Below, in pieces: positions 12,503 to 22,350 of a DNA stretch of 64,000 nucleotides. The notes beneath the pieces were generated by a model. The model saw only the letters and a list, made by a program, of their open reading frames with translations, did no database searches and had not been told where the DNA came from. Made by a program: the position numbers and the translations under genes. Each line of letters opens with the position of its first letter. The stretch's first letter is position 1. This DNA comes from Galerina marginata (Eukaryota > Basidiomycota > Agaricomycetes > Agaricales > Galerinaceae): positions 124,001 through 188,000 of the forward strand of contig JAECYW010000009.1 of assembly GCA_023014335.1 (NCBI GenBank). Reading direction: 5' to 3'.

Positions 12503-12532
12503 ACACGTGACTCGTATTGCGACGCGACGCGC
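12503..12532 (-). promoter_or_regulatory. Shared CACGTG + GCGCGTCGCGTC element (minus orientation)
   Basis: Reads as GCGCGTCGCGTC followed about 10 nt later by AGTCACGTGTT on the minus strand. Equivalent sites lie at 35552-35581, about 60108-60146 and about 60979-61010 (degenerate), upstream (or in the last case downstream) of the glycine-rich genes. Confidence 0.4.
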
Positions 12533-12910
12533 TACCACCGTCCTCACTCTTAATTCAGTATCCCTCCTTCCCGCCTTCCAACTACGTATTTCTTCTAATA
12601 TTTGAAGGCACCAAGTTTATAGATAGAATTATATTACACGTCCTACCCGGACTGCCAGTGTACGTTGACGGTTGCCCGGGCCAAATCTAGTCTCAGACCT
12701 TGTTGTTCGAAACTCTCATGCAGTCAAAATTAACCTGTGGGGACTGCGGTGTGATAAGAAACAAAGAAGGGATGAGGAGCCTGGCGCAAGACCGTCTGAG
12801 GAGGTTGAAGCGTTGACCATTGACCTTGACTCGCCGAAGAAGACAGGTGAATGAAAACATCTATAACATCACCTCATTGCAGCCTCGTGTTCACTGGGAT
12901 GAAAGACGCC

Positions 12911-12917
12911 TATATAA
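12911..12917 (+). promoter_or_regulatory. TATA box of glycine-rich gene 1
   Basis: TATATAA exactly 138 bp before the ATG. The same box at the same distance precedes copies 2 (35953) and 3 (60349). Confidence 0.6.
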
Positions 12918-13048
12918 CGTCTTCCATCGCCACTCCTCATAAATCAACTTGCCTACCTGCGTGCTAGTCTGCGTTTAACAGTGCGTACTTGTCCATTCCT
13001 TTCATTCATCTTGGTCCTCACCTCCTGTAAAAGTCGAATCTCTGCATT

Positions 13049-13381
13049 ATGTACGGAACTCCAGGGAAACCGGGAGAAGCAGCAAAACATTGTCCCAACG
13101 GGAGAGGCGGAGGTGGAGGTGGAGGTGGGGGCGGGGGCGGGGGCGGCTACAATGGCTACAGAGGCAATGATGGCGCTGACGGAGCAGATGGAGCAGCCTG
13201 TTGGAAGCATCCTCATTCTGGGAATCCAGGAAATCGGGGAGGGAGGGGTGGTGGCGGAGGTGGTGGTGGTGGCGGCGGAGGTGGAGGACAGTGTATAATG
13301 ATTGAAGACTCGGATTCCATGACCCACATCAGCGTCGATGGTCCATTACGAGACCAGTTTATATGGCTCTTTTTATCCTGA
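13049..13381 (+). CDS. Poly-glycine/collagen-like small protein, copy 1
   Basis: A 110-aa single-exon protein: basic MYGTPGKPGEAAKHCPNGR head, a first glycine run (about residues 20-33), a collagen-like GADGADGA and SGNPGNRGG centre with cysteines, a second glycine run (about 67-79), and a fixed C-terminus CIMIEDSDSMTHI...FIWLFLS. No signal peptide. The three copies keep frame, start and C-terminus while the glycine runs differ in codons and length, so the protein frame is the likely functional one among three open frames. Small Gly-rich proteins of this style are common in Agaricomycetes and have no assigned biochemical role. It sits between the beta-trefoil-like and HET genes in every block. 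Confidence 0.65.
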   Translation: MYGTPGKPGEAAKHCPNGRGGGGGGGGGGGGGGYNGYRGNDGADGADGAACWKHPHSGNPGNRGGRGGGGGGGGGGGGGGQCIMIEDSDSMTHISVDGPLRDQFIWLFLS

Positions 13382-15597
13382 GGTCCTGTAGGTGTTGGTG
13401 CGGCAAAGGCCGTTATCTGATTTTAGTGATTGACCAGTAGTTGAATCAAATTCTGTGTCGTCGAGTTGAAGGACGTGCCCTATTCTTGTTTGCATTTGGT
13501 TTGCTTCGAATATGTCACTTCCCTTTGACTAAATCGAGAATTCGCCTGGTTGGAGACATCGCCCGCTCTCTTAAACTCCTAACATGGATTCGTGATACAA
13601 GCGCCGGAGAACTCGTCCGTGTTAACCAACTATTGCACCTAGAATGGCGGTAATGGTTGTCGTTGTCCGATCTCTTGATCTTTTGGTTAACGGAGGGCAC
13701 GGATTGACCATTTCAATGTAACAGAATAATTATTTATTTCTCATTGGACCCACCTTCAAAGCTGTGACTCTTGGAAGAGCACGATCGAACGGCAGGTGCC
13801 GCTGCCCGCAGCCCGCTTCCTATCTCAAACTTCGAACCTCTTCGGATGTGTTTTCGGTCCCTGAGCAAGAGAACGGGCGGTAAGACGCCAAACTAATGAG
13901 GATAAGTGCGATAAGTGATGTGAGAAAAAAGCACGCACACAACGGTTCCTTCATGATCATCTCAAAAGTAGGTATCACCCTTCATCCTGGCCCCCGCTCC
14001 AGCTCCAGCTCAGGAGGCGCTTCGGTTTCATGGCAAGCAGGCGACTCCTGAAGGCGGCATAGACGACTGGATAATGTTTCCCTGGAAAAGAAAAACTATA
14101 AAACGACGAGGGTATGGTGAGGTGGATCCACAATCGGAAAGGCCGACGCAGGCGACTCGTCTGCACTCTTCAGGATAGAGTCATGCCCCGTTAGGTCGAC
14201 GCCGTTCTCGACGAAGACAGCGAGAAGGAGCAGATCTCACCTACGCACGACGACCACCACAGAATTCTAAGCGTATCTGTCGCTGGGTGATCGGAAGGAG
14301 GCTGACAGGGCTGATCACGATAATGGATGTCTGCGTGGCCAGGCTCTGGCGACAGCGGCGACTAGGAGGCTAAGAAGATCCAGGAAAAGAATGCATGGAC
14401 AAGGATAGCGGGTACGCACTGAGGAAGAAGACGATGAATGAGAAGGGGAAGGGGATGAATGTGACTAACACGGGCGTTGCTGAGCTGATGCTGAAGTCGA
14501 TGTGGAAGCTCTAGAGAGGAATTTGCAGACTGGGGAGAAAGTTTAATTGCAGCGTTTTGGATATAGTCAACGTTGGACCAGTGTTGAGTTGAGCTCATTC
14601 TCGGGTCTTCCGACTTCCGCCGTTGTCATTTAAACTCCAACGGCCACCAGAACGAAGATCGTACACGCCGAGCTCCACGACCAGATCACCGTAGTATATG
14701 TTCTCGCCTTCTCAGCGTACATATTGCCCCTAATGGTGGTATCGACTTCATGACAGTTAGCTTGGGGAGGCAGGCCAGGGTTCATGCTGGCCGTCCCGAC
14801 TCCCTCACGGCGTGATAGAAAACGCGGAGGTCGATGAGGTAGTGCCGGCGACGATGAGAACGGATATCGAATACGGATACGGTCCATATGCGGATGGAGG
14901 AAGAGAACTGGGGGCTGGGCTGTAAATGAACGGAAGGGTAGTAGGAACGAGCGATATCACTGACGAAACAGCCGCTGGTCGAGACCAGGACCGTGCGTCT
15001 ATGTTGATGATGTTGTTCTTAATATCGAGAAAGTTTTGAGGAATGTAAAACGAAGTGAGCAGGTAGGAGTTGGCGGTAACTGCTATAGTTCAAGAAGAAA
15101 ACGAGTCGGCGCTGAGGAGGTTGGACTTGAGGCCTTGAGGGTGAGCCCGAACAGTCCCAAGCTCATGCCTGGGACGCCCAGCTCCAGTTTCGAGATTCCA
15201 GGGATAATGGTAGTCGGCCTGAGCTGGCGTTGGCTATGTCGCACCGAGGAAACTGACCAGTGAGGCATGAATACGCGAGCGCTGAGGCCTGAGGTCCGAG
15301 ATGGACAAAGAACTTCATATGCGCGGTTTGGATGATAGGCCGGGTCGAGGTGGCAGTCGACGTTTATGCCAGCGAGGAATCCTTAAGGACGGTACAAGAA
15401 CCATTATTTGCATCGAATGGGTTGAGCTTGAGAAGATCGTGATTCCATGTTCAATATCCATGTTCAATATCCATTCTCAATGCTCGATCTTCGAGGGTTC
15501 CTTTCGAAGAGGAGAAGAGCAACCACTACAAAAGGTTAACTCAACTGCAGGCCACTGCAGGCGCACAAGGAGAGCATATTGACTTACCAAGTCGCCG
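13382..15597. other. Unassigned block segment
   Basis: Matches about 36950-38670 and about 61700-63440. A minus-strand frame around 14640-14760 reads YYGDLVVELGVYDLRSGG, matching YYGDLIVELDVYGLRSGG in block 3 and FYYGDVVVEI in block 2. These conservative replacements suggest old coding sequence, but an in-frame stop precedes it in blocks 1 and 3. No family recognised. Confidence 0.3.
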
Positions 15598-15740
15598 TAA
15601 TAGCCTATCATGCCTACCCTAGCAGCTCGGGTCTGGCGATGCTCGGATAGCACGTCGGGAACAGTGGCAACGAACTCAATAACACGCGGGACGGTCGGGA
15701 CCACTGTGCAGCTGATCATGACTAATTGGATCAAAATCCC
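15598..15740 (-). CDS. Partial exon of an unassigned minus-strand gene, block 1
   Basis: Open exon ending ...VIEFVATVPDVLSEHRQTRAARVGMIGYYGDL before a GTAAGT donor. Block 2 (38680-38835) and block 3 (about 63441-63590) encode nearly the same peptide. Differences are mostly synonymous or whole-codon indels, which supports coding. Upstream and downstream exons are not resolved and no family is recognised. Confidence 0.35.
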
Positions 15741-17414
15741 CGGGCCGCTTGCTTGACGCCTCTGGAGGTTGTTTCTCAACATCGACGGCTCTGTCCAGAG
15801 ACTGTTCTATCAGGCGCGACATCTTGAGTGCCATTCTATTTAGACGATAATCTCAACAAAACCGCAATCACCTTAAGCCAGCCTCCTTGTTTACCTCGAC
15901 GCCGACCAGCCTGTATAGACCATACTGGATGTCAACCGACCTTACCCGATAACTAGAGGTTACGATACGATTGACTGCACCTGCAACTTCACACTCGATG
16001 AAGGTTCTCCTTCCTGACATGCGAGTTGCCCGGCCTATGTGCGGGCACGGGACTAGGCGAGTAAGGAGGGTGGAGAGGGAGTGTGTGATGGCAGGCCGTG
16101 TGTGGAGCTGGGATGTGCTACGGACGCGAAGAACAGGGAGGTGCGTAGTGCGTAACTTGATACTAATGAAAGCAGCAGGAATCAATGATTTTGACCGTCT
16201 ATCACGCAGCTGCGCCGTCTGACGCCACAATTCCGTGCCACCAGGCCAATGGCGTCCGATAAAGACCACAGCCAATTTGAGCGTTGAAGAGTGGACATCA
16301 CTGCTGTCGCCTCCTTGCCTGTCCCGCCCATCTCGTCGTTGCTACTCGTGCCCAGCCCGTCGGCGCAACGTCAACGCCCTACCAAATCCCTGATACTCCA
16401 AGGTACGTACAACTCACTTCTGTCCCTCTGCATAAACCGACGTATTCTGTATTCCTACCTAGAGCCTACGCACAGCCCTGCCGGTCTGTCTTGGGCCCCA
16501 TCCTGCCTTTCATAGCAGAAACCACCTCTTATTCTTTGCACCTTGCGCTCCTAAACCTGGAGCGGGTAGGACGGAAAGAGTTCAAAGAGGTGAGAAGGTC
16601 GTCGACTCCGAAATTACGCTTCAGTCACCCGCTAACGTTGACTTAGGCGGGGGCACAAGCGGGATGGGCAGGGAACGCGCTTTCGACACCGAATCGACAC
16701 TTCAGAAAGCGGGCGTAAACTGGATGCCCGTGTCAAGTCGCAATTGCAATCACAGCCTCCGCTCCATTTGGTGGAGGAGAGCACAACTCCAATCTATCGT
16801 AAGATTTTCGGTGATATCACGAAGAACTATAATAATATTACTCTGCGGGCTCACGTCCTTCATTTCGGCGAAGAAAGTCAAATGAAGTGATTTGTCTGAT
16901 TCGATGGTGATGGCGCGGCGATGGGCACAGCAATTCTTCCATGAAGGCCCGGTGTGATGGTGAAGCTGCCTGGAGGTTCACGTCCGCCGCCCGTTAACAT
17001 CTTGTCAGGTGCTCTGTACATTACTCCGATTGGTACGATCAAGAAGATGATCAATTCCGAGTCTTCCAGTTATCTCGAGTACATCTGGGTCCAATTTGGC
17101 CAGTTAGACGATCCTTCGAGCGCGTAAGCAGCACAAAGGTGACTCGCTCTTTGCCCTCTAAGTGTATGCGCGGCTCCTCCACCAAACGATCTCCTACTTT
17201 GAGAACTATGTCTTCTGCTTAACCCATCTTGGCAACTGTTTTATTTTGGCCGCTCTGATTTCCATGCCGGCGTTGAACTCTCTTGATAATAATAGCTCCC
17301 TAAAATTATCCCAACAAGTGACAGCCAGCGCTGTACTTGTCAGCCCGGTGAAGGAATCAGGACGTCGATTTGATTATGGCGCAGAGGCTGATGCTTAAGT
17401 AGACGATTGACCGC
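15741..17414. other. Unassigned block segment upstream of HET gene 1
   Basis: Conserved in block 2 (about 38840-40577). On the plus strand an exon at about 16461-16587 reads AYAQPCRSVLGPILPFIAET, flanked by a GTACGT...CCTAG intron and a GTGAGA...CTTAG intron. Block 2 conserves the peptide, but the preceding exon differs by a 7-bp frameshift. Possibly a small, decayed three-exon gene; no family recognised. Confidence 0.3.
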
Positions 17415-20400
17415 ATGATGACTCGTTTTCTCCCCTCTTTCCGCTTCCACCAACCAAAGGACGAAAACTCAACCCAGACCTTAACGGTGCGTCAGAATTT
17501 GCTTCTTAGTTTACGATTTCTCTCAACATTATTTTAGAACTCGAAGCTCTAGAGGGTAAGCGCTCTTATCCGGCCACCGACGAAATTTAGACGAAATTTA
17601 TCATGATCAAACCTCCGGAATAGATGGCCGACAAAAATGTGAGCAAGGTATTCGTTTAATTGGGAGAAAACCTCTCAACGTGAAGCAATGCTGTCGTTTT
17701 TATAGTTTGTAAGTTATGTCATTCGTCAACAACGTCAAGTTCTTAACCTTGCCTTTCCTCGTGTCCTCGAGAATGCAAGTAGATTTTTCCAGTATTGAGC
17801 AGTGGTTATTACGACGCTAATTGTGTCCCTTTCTCTACGATGATGGTTTGGCTTATCAGTGGGCAAGTACTATCTCTCGAAATAAAAGTTTTAATCCATG
17901 CTTATCTCTAAGTTTGGGCACCAGGAGGTGCGTGAAATTACGGGATACTATGATTATATTTACCAATGTTGTTGTGATGGTGAATCATATTTAGAAAGTA
18001 TGTGAATAGACCTATCTCTCGGAAAGTACGTTCTGACTTATAAGTCATCTGAAGGAAGTGTGTGGCAACTCAAATACATCAAATATATGGGAAGGTGGCT
18101 GACTATTATGGACTGTTGTTCTGTCATTAGACGGTGAGGCGTCTTAACCAGTATAGTTATTAGGTCTCAAATGACTAACTGGAGTTGATACATGTACAGC
18201 CGGTGCGACAGTAGCTTGAATCCTGCAGGCGTTTAACTAATGAAGTTGTTTTTTTCGGAAACTCAGGATGTACGTTGAGTCAATCAGATATTGGCAAAAA
18301 TGTGGCATTAAAACTCCCCTTAGTTGTGTCGTCAGAGAGTAAGTGAGGGTGCTGCGTTGGTGAAATCTCTAACGAAAACACGGTGTGTCCTTAGGAAGTA
18401 CGTAAATCCTTTGAATATTCTGAGGAATTGACTTACACAAATGTGATGGGTTTGTGTCCTCAGGAAGTACGTGAATCAATTGAATATTCCGAGAAATTGA
18501 CTTACAAAAATGCGACGGGTTTGTGTCCTCAGAGAGTACGTGAATCTATTGAATATTCTGAAGAATTAACTTACACAAATGCGACGGGTTTGTGTCCTCA
18601 GTATGTACGTGAATTCAGTCAATATTTTGGGGAATTGACTCACAAAAATACGATGGGTTTGTGTCCTCAGAGAGTACGTGAATTAATTGAATATTCCAAG
18701 GAATTGACTTACAAAAGTGCGACGGGTTTGTGTCCTCAGGAAGTATGTGAATCCATTGAATATTCCAAGAAATTGACTTACAAAAATGCGACGGGTTTGT
18801 GTCCTCAGGCAGTATGTGAATCCATTGAATATTCCGAGGAATTGACTTACAAAAATGCGACGGGTTTGTGTCCTCAGGATGTACATGAATCAATTGAATA
18901 TTCCAAGGGATTAACTAACAAAAATGTGACGGTTTGTGTCCTCAGGAAGTACGTGAATCCATTGAATATTCCGAGGAATTGACTTACAAAAATGCGATGG
19001 GTTTGTGTCCTCAGAGAGTACGTGAATCCATTGAATATTCCGAGGAATTGACTTACAAAAATGCGATGGGTTTGTGTCCTCAGAGAGTACGTGAATCCCT
19101 TGAATATTCCGAGGATTTGACTTACAAAAATGCGATGGGTTTGTGTCCTCAGGCAGTATGTGAATTCATTGAATATTCCGAGGAATTGACTTACAAATGC
19201 AACGGGTTTGTGTCCTCAGGAAGTACGTGAATCCATTGAATATTACAGATGGTGCATTTTTTACTCCATTCTTTTTTGTTTTTTCTAGCCAACATACATG
19301 TTAAAGAACAGATACCCCACCTGTAATTTCGCTATATTTGGTAGATGGTGTCCTCTCCGTCACTCATATTTTTTACTCCAGTGATCAATGGCGTCATTAA
19401 CGCATACATTCATAATCATCTTCCAATTTTCCTTCTAGATCTTGAACAAATGCAACTTGTCCATAGAGGTGCTCTTGCGACCATTTTATTGGACAAGACG
19501 ACAATATTTATGGAACATTGTACCGACAATGTGCCTGAGAAAGACGTTCAGTCTATTACCACAAACTGGATAACTCAGGAGACGTCATATTCAATCCTTT
19601 CCCATCGATGGCTTCCTGGTGGCGAGTTGGCATTTACTGATATATTAAAATTTGCAGATTATCAGGGCATACTGCACGAGTTGATCAAATTTGACTCTCC
19701 AAGTCACGGTGCAAATATTGCGATCGAGGTGATTATTGTTGTTATGAACAGTGCAATCCACACTAAGTCAAGCTGCCCAGTTGGACGACCTTATGAAGCA
19801 GTCGTACCAAGCATTGTTTCCAGCTGATCAAAAAAAAACCTGCTTTCCGAGCTTCAAAAAGCTCATCATATTTTGTTGGATCTCTGCTCAACATTCCTGC
19901 CGCTTTGTTTGGTTTGACTCTGGTTGTATCAACAAAAGCAGTAGCGCCGAGCTTGAGGAATCAATTCGATCCATGTTTAATTGGTACTCCAAATCCAAGG
20001 TTTGCATTGTGCACCTTGCCGATACCACCGACGTTCCAAGCTTTCGTAAAGATCAGTGGTTTACACGAGGCTGGACCTTACAAGAACTCTTGGCGCCGAA
20101 AAGCCTGAAGTTCTTTGGGAAATCATGGAGACTCATAACAACCTCTTCCGTCAACAATAATGATAACGACAAAATTGTTAATTCTGCATTAAAGCAACAT
20201 CTCTGGAATCATGTCTCGGATATAACAGGGATTTCACCGGACCACTTCACCACATTTAATTCCGGGATTGACCGTGCTAGAGACACTCTTGCGTGGTTAT
20301 CAAAGCGGAAGACGACCCGGATTGAGGACATGGCCTATTGTCTCATTGGTTTATTGGGCGTTCCACTTACCATCGCTTACGGAGAAGGGGAGAAGGCATT

Positions 20401-20887
20401 TTATCGATTGCAGGTAGAGATTTTCCAGCATACTGCAGACATAGGACTCTTCGTCTGGCAGGGACAGTCATCAATTGGTAATAGCATGCTTGCAGCCAAG
20501 CCAGATAGCTTTTCGTCCGAATCGTCTTTCACGATCCAGCCATTTTCATCCTCAACATCAACAGACAATATCGACCCGTCTTCCTCGTTGACTAACCTTG
20601 GCTTGCGGATCTCGTTATGGGTTTACAGAATTCCAGCCGACAAGTGGTTCATGGAAAGCAGTGAACAAAAAATTACTTTGGCTGAGCCGTTGAATATCAC
20701 TATGAAGCTCCAAACCCGCCAAGATTATGACCTTGTCGAGCTCGCTTTTCTTGGCAAGGTAGACAATGAAGGGTCCCTCGCCATCTTGCTAGGCTCCAAA
20801 GGTGGACAATGGAAAAGGATATCAAGCGACTACACTTTCCTTTATTGTCCCAGAGGCACTTCCCTCCAAACGAGATTCATTCGCTAA
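17415..20887 (+). CDS. HET-domain protein with single-codon exon array, copy 1
   Basis: Inferred model: exon 1 at 17415-17486 (MMTRFLPSFRFH..., 24 codons), exon 2 at 17538-17555, exon 3 at 17624-17638 (MADKN). Then come 23 exons of exactly 3 nt (first codon at 17706, then 17772, 17860, 17925, 17995, 18055, 18131, 18200, 18267, 18336, 18395, then the tandem array to 19220). Next is the large exon 19345-19728, a 52-nt intron, and exon 19781-20887. Every intron is phase 0. The 496-aa C-terminal part is a HET (heterokaryon-incompatibility) domain: YSILSHRW (82-89), FVWFDSGCINKSSSAELEES, WFTRGWTLQELLAP, RKTTRIEDMAYCLIG and YGEGEKAFYRLQ. HET proteins trigger cell death on non-self fusion in fungi. 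Oddities: exon 2 contains TAG (17550-17552) where copy 2 has CAG, so translation may begin at the exon-3 ATG. The last array intron is damaged. A simpler start at the ATG 19345 is also possible. Confidence 0.7.
18398..19222 (+). repeat. Tandem 69-bp intron-codon array, copy 1
   Basis: Twelve consecutive units, each a GTACGT...CCTCAG intron (66 nt in ten units, 65 and 64 nt in two) plus one codon. Array codons following the units encode, in order, ERYREA then DERRAE. The branch-site core varies as CTTAC, CTCAC (unit at 18605) and CTAAC (unit at 18881), always keeping CTNAC. Introns are nearly identical whereas the triplet changes almost every unit. Read straight through, the array gives a 23-aa repeat, but the 65- and 64-nt units break that frame. 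Confidence 0.85.
19223..19344 (+). other. Fused terminal intron of array 1 (deletion scar)
   Basis: GTACGTGAATCCATTGAATATT is joined directly to ACAGATGGTGC. In copy 2 these halves are separated by the rest of that intron plus further introns and codons. A 26-nt intron would be too short, so splicing must jump to the AG at 19288 or 19344. A use of 19344 keeps phase 0. Confidence 0.5.
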
Positions 20888-20910
20888 CGTTCCACGATCA
20901 CGGTTTTCCA

Positions 20911-20964
20911 GGTAAGTCCTCTTTCAATAAACGACACCCATAACTTTCCTAATTACAATCCTAG
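20911..20964 (+). other. Probable 3'-UTR intron of HET gene 1
   Basis: GTAAGT donor, CTAAT branch-like site and CCTAG acceptor, 23 nt after the stop codon; conserved at 44375-44427 in copy 2. Confidence 0.45.
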
Positions 20965-22350
20965 TCGTGGTCTCCACTCAAGAGTCAAGACCCGTAGTTC
21001 TGTTTATAAAATGACCGAGACTGTAGATAGTTCAAGTTTCCCATTCGCAATCTCTCTTCTCTTTCTTTCGCACCTGCCCAGAAATTCAACGGAAAGCAGG
21101 TCAATAATCAAAAGAAATTCCAGACCCCCGTACGTTTCATTTCTGAAATTCGGCTCTAGGAGTTTAAAAGGCAATCAAAAGTACCGGTGTGAATTGTAAT
21201 GGAACGCATGAAGTCGCCGTGAAATTCAAAGCCTTGACAATGAATACCATTTAGATTCGAGCGAACTTCACTCCATTTGGTACAGCGCTTTGGACTTTTC
21301 ATTCGGAATCTCGGATCTTACACTCACATTCAGAGCTTGTCTGTCCCGTAATCCCGGGCATAAAGCTCTTTCCACAACCACGAGAAACGAGTCCTCGTTT
21401 CTCCTCCTCCGAACACACAAAAACAGGCTTATAGAGGCGCGTCGCGTCGTTCTATCAGTCACGTGTTACTTGTTGGGATCAAATTTTCGTCCTTCCCGCC
21501 CTCCCGCCATCGCTCTTCCATCTCCTTGCACAATCGTCTCTCAGTCCTCTACTTACGGGTTGCTGAATACAGTTCAAGTATGGCCCATATCCTTGGGCAC
21601 ATTCGACGCCTTGAAGGTCGCAGCCATTCGTGCGACGCCGCGCTTTCAAGTCAAATTGTGCCTGCTTTTACTCAGTTTATTGACTTCTTTTGCGATCTCC
21701 TGGATGTCGTTGGAAGTTCTGGATTTCCGGTGAGGAAGGACGTTATGTTGGATTCGATCTTTTGCTAATCGTTTTCAAGAAGAATGGCTCTTGAAGCTTG
21801 ACATGCTTAACAGCCCGCCTTTTCTTTTGGTTCTGCGGTTACCACGTATCTCGCATCTTCATTGAAATCACAGTATGGGTTTTCAGTGGAGAAACCAAGC
21901 GACTAGGTACATGCTTCCTCGCCTTTCCCTCCTCTGGAGTCGAAGCTGAACGAACTTTGTCGTTCTCAGCTCGCCGTTGGCGGTACTTTATCTTCCAAGA
22001 TCTCCTCCCCCTTCAAGTTCGACCTCTTCTGAGGCCCGCAGCAAACCTGTCACCATAACTATGATATTTGACTCCCCGTCAATTCATCACCTGGCTCCGT
22101 ACCTCTGTACCCGCACCGTTTGTCCGCGATTTGGTCATCGCCATCACCGGTCCTTGTCTTTTCACCAACCGTCTCCTCTCAGGGAGGGTGCACGATTTCC
22201 AATCCTCTGATCCAAACATCCTCGTGCTCTGTCGTAGCAGCCCTTCCGCTACTGTACCCTCCATCCCTTTGTCAGTGTCCTGCTCGCGACCTGGTCGTAC
22301 CCGCCCCTGTGCATGCAACATCTCCTGCTCCACAGTTCTTGTCACTCCCA
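20965..22350. repeat. Dispersed segment D, copy 1
   Basis: Matches 29770-30830, 47980-48950 and (shorter) 54930-55285. Landmarks are the GCGCGTCGCGTC...TCACGTG element (21438-21470), a stretch with CTCGCCGTTGGCG and a GGCTCCGTACCTC stretch. Open frames disagree between copies, so I call no gene. Confidence 0.6.
21438..21470 (+). promoter_or_regulatory. Shared GCGCGTCGCGTC + TCACGTGTTAC element
   Basis: Plus-orientation member of the family. Others start near 28031 (diverged), 29903, 48008 and 55230 (diverged). It combines an MCB-like ACGCG/GTCGCG block with a CACGTG E-box about 10 nt later. Confidence 0.45.

Noticed and set aside
12981..13298. Alternative open frames over the glycine-rich gene (Val/Glu-rich and Pro/Ser/Thr-rich on the other strand)
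   Set aside because: They arise from the GGN repeats; only the poly-glycine frame keeps start, cysteines and C-terminus in all three copies.
18615..18893. Minus-strand open frames across the arrays
   Set aside because: They are reverse-complement shadows of the 69-bp repeat with no splice or start support.
18428..18982. 184-aa open frame through array 1 as a repeat protein
   Set aside because: It is broken by the 65-nt unit, has no start exon linking it to the HET frame, and its upstream units share splice spacing but not sequence. Kept only as an alternative hypothesis.
18398..19222. CRISPR-like array (regular 69-bp period)
   Set aside because: The variable part is only 3 bp, the repeat is 66 bp with splice signals, and the context is a eukaryotic HET gene; no spacer-sized unique sequence.
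19345..20887. HET gene starting simply at ATG 19345
   Set aside because: Possible for copy 1, but copy 2 has AAG at this position and an unbroken frame through the upstream single-codon exons, so the longer model is preferred.
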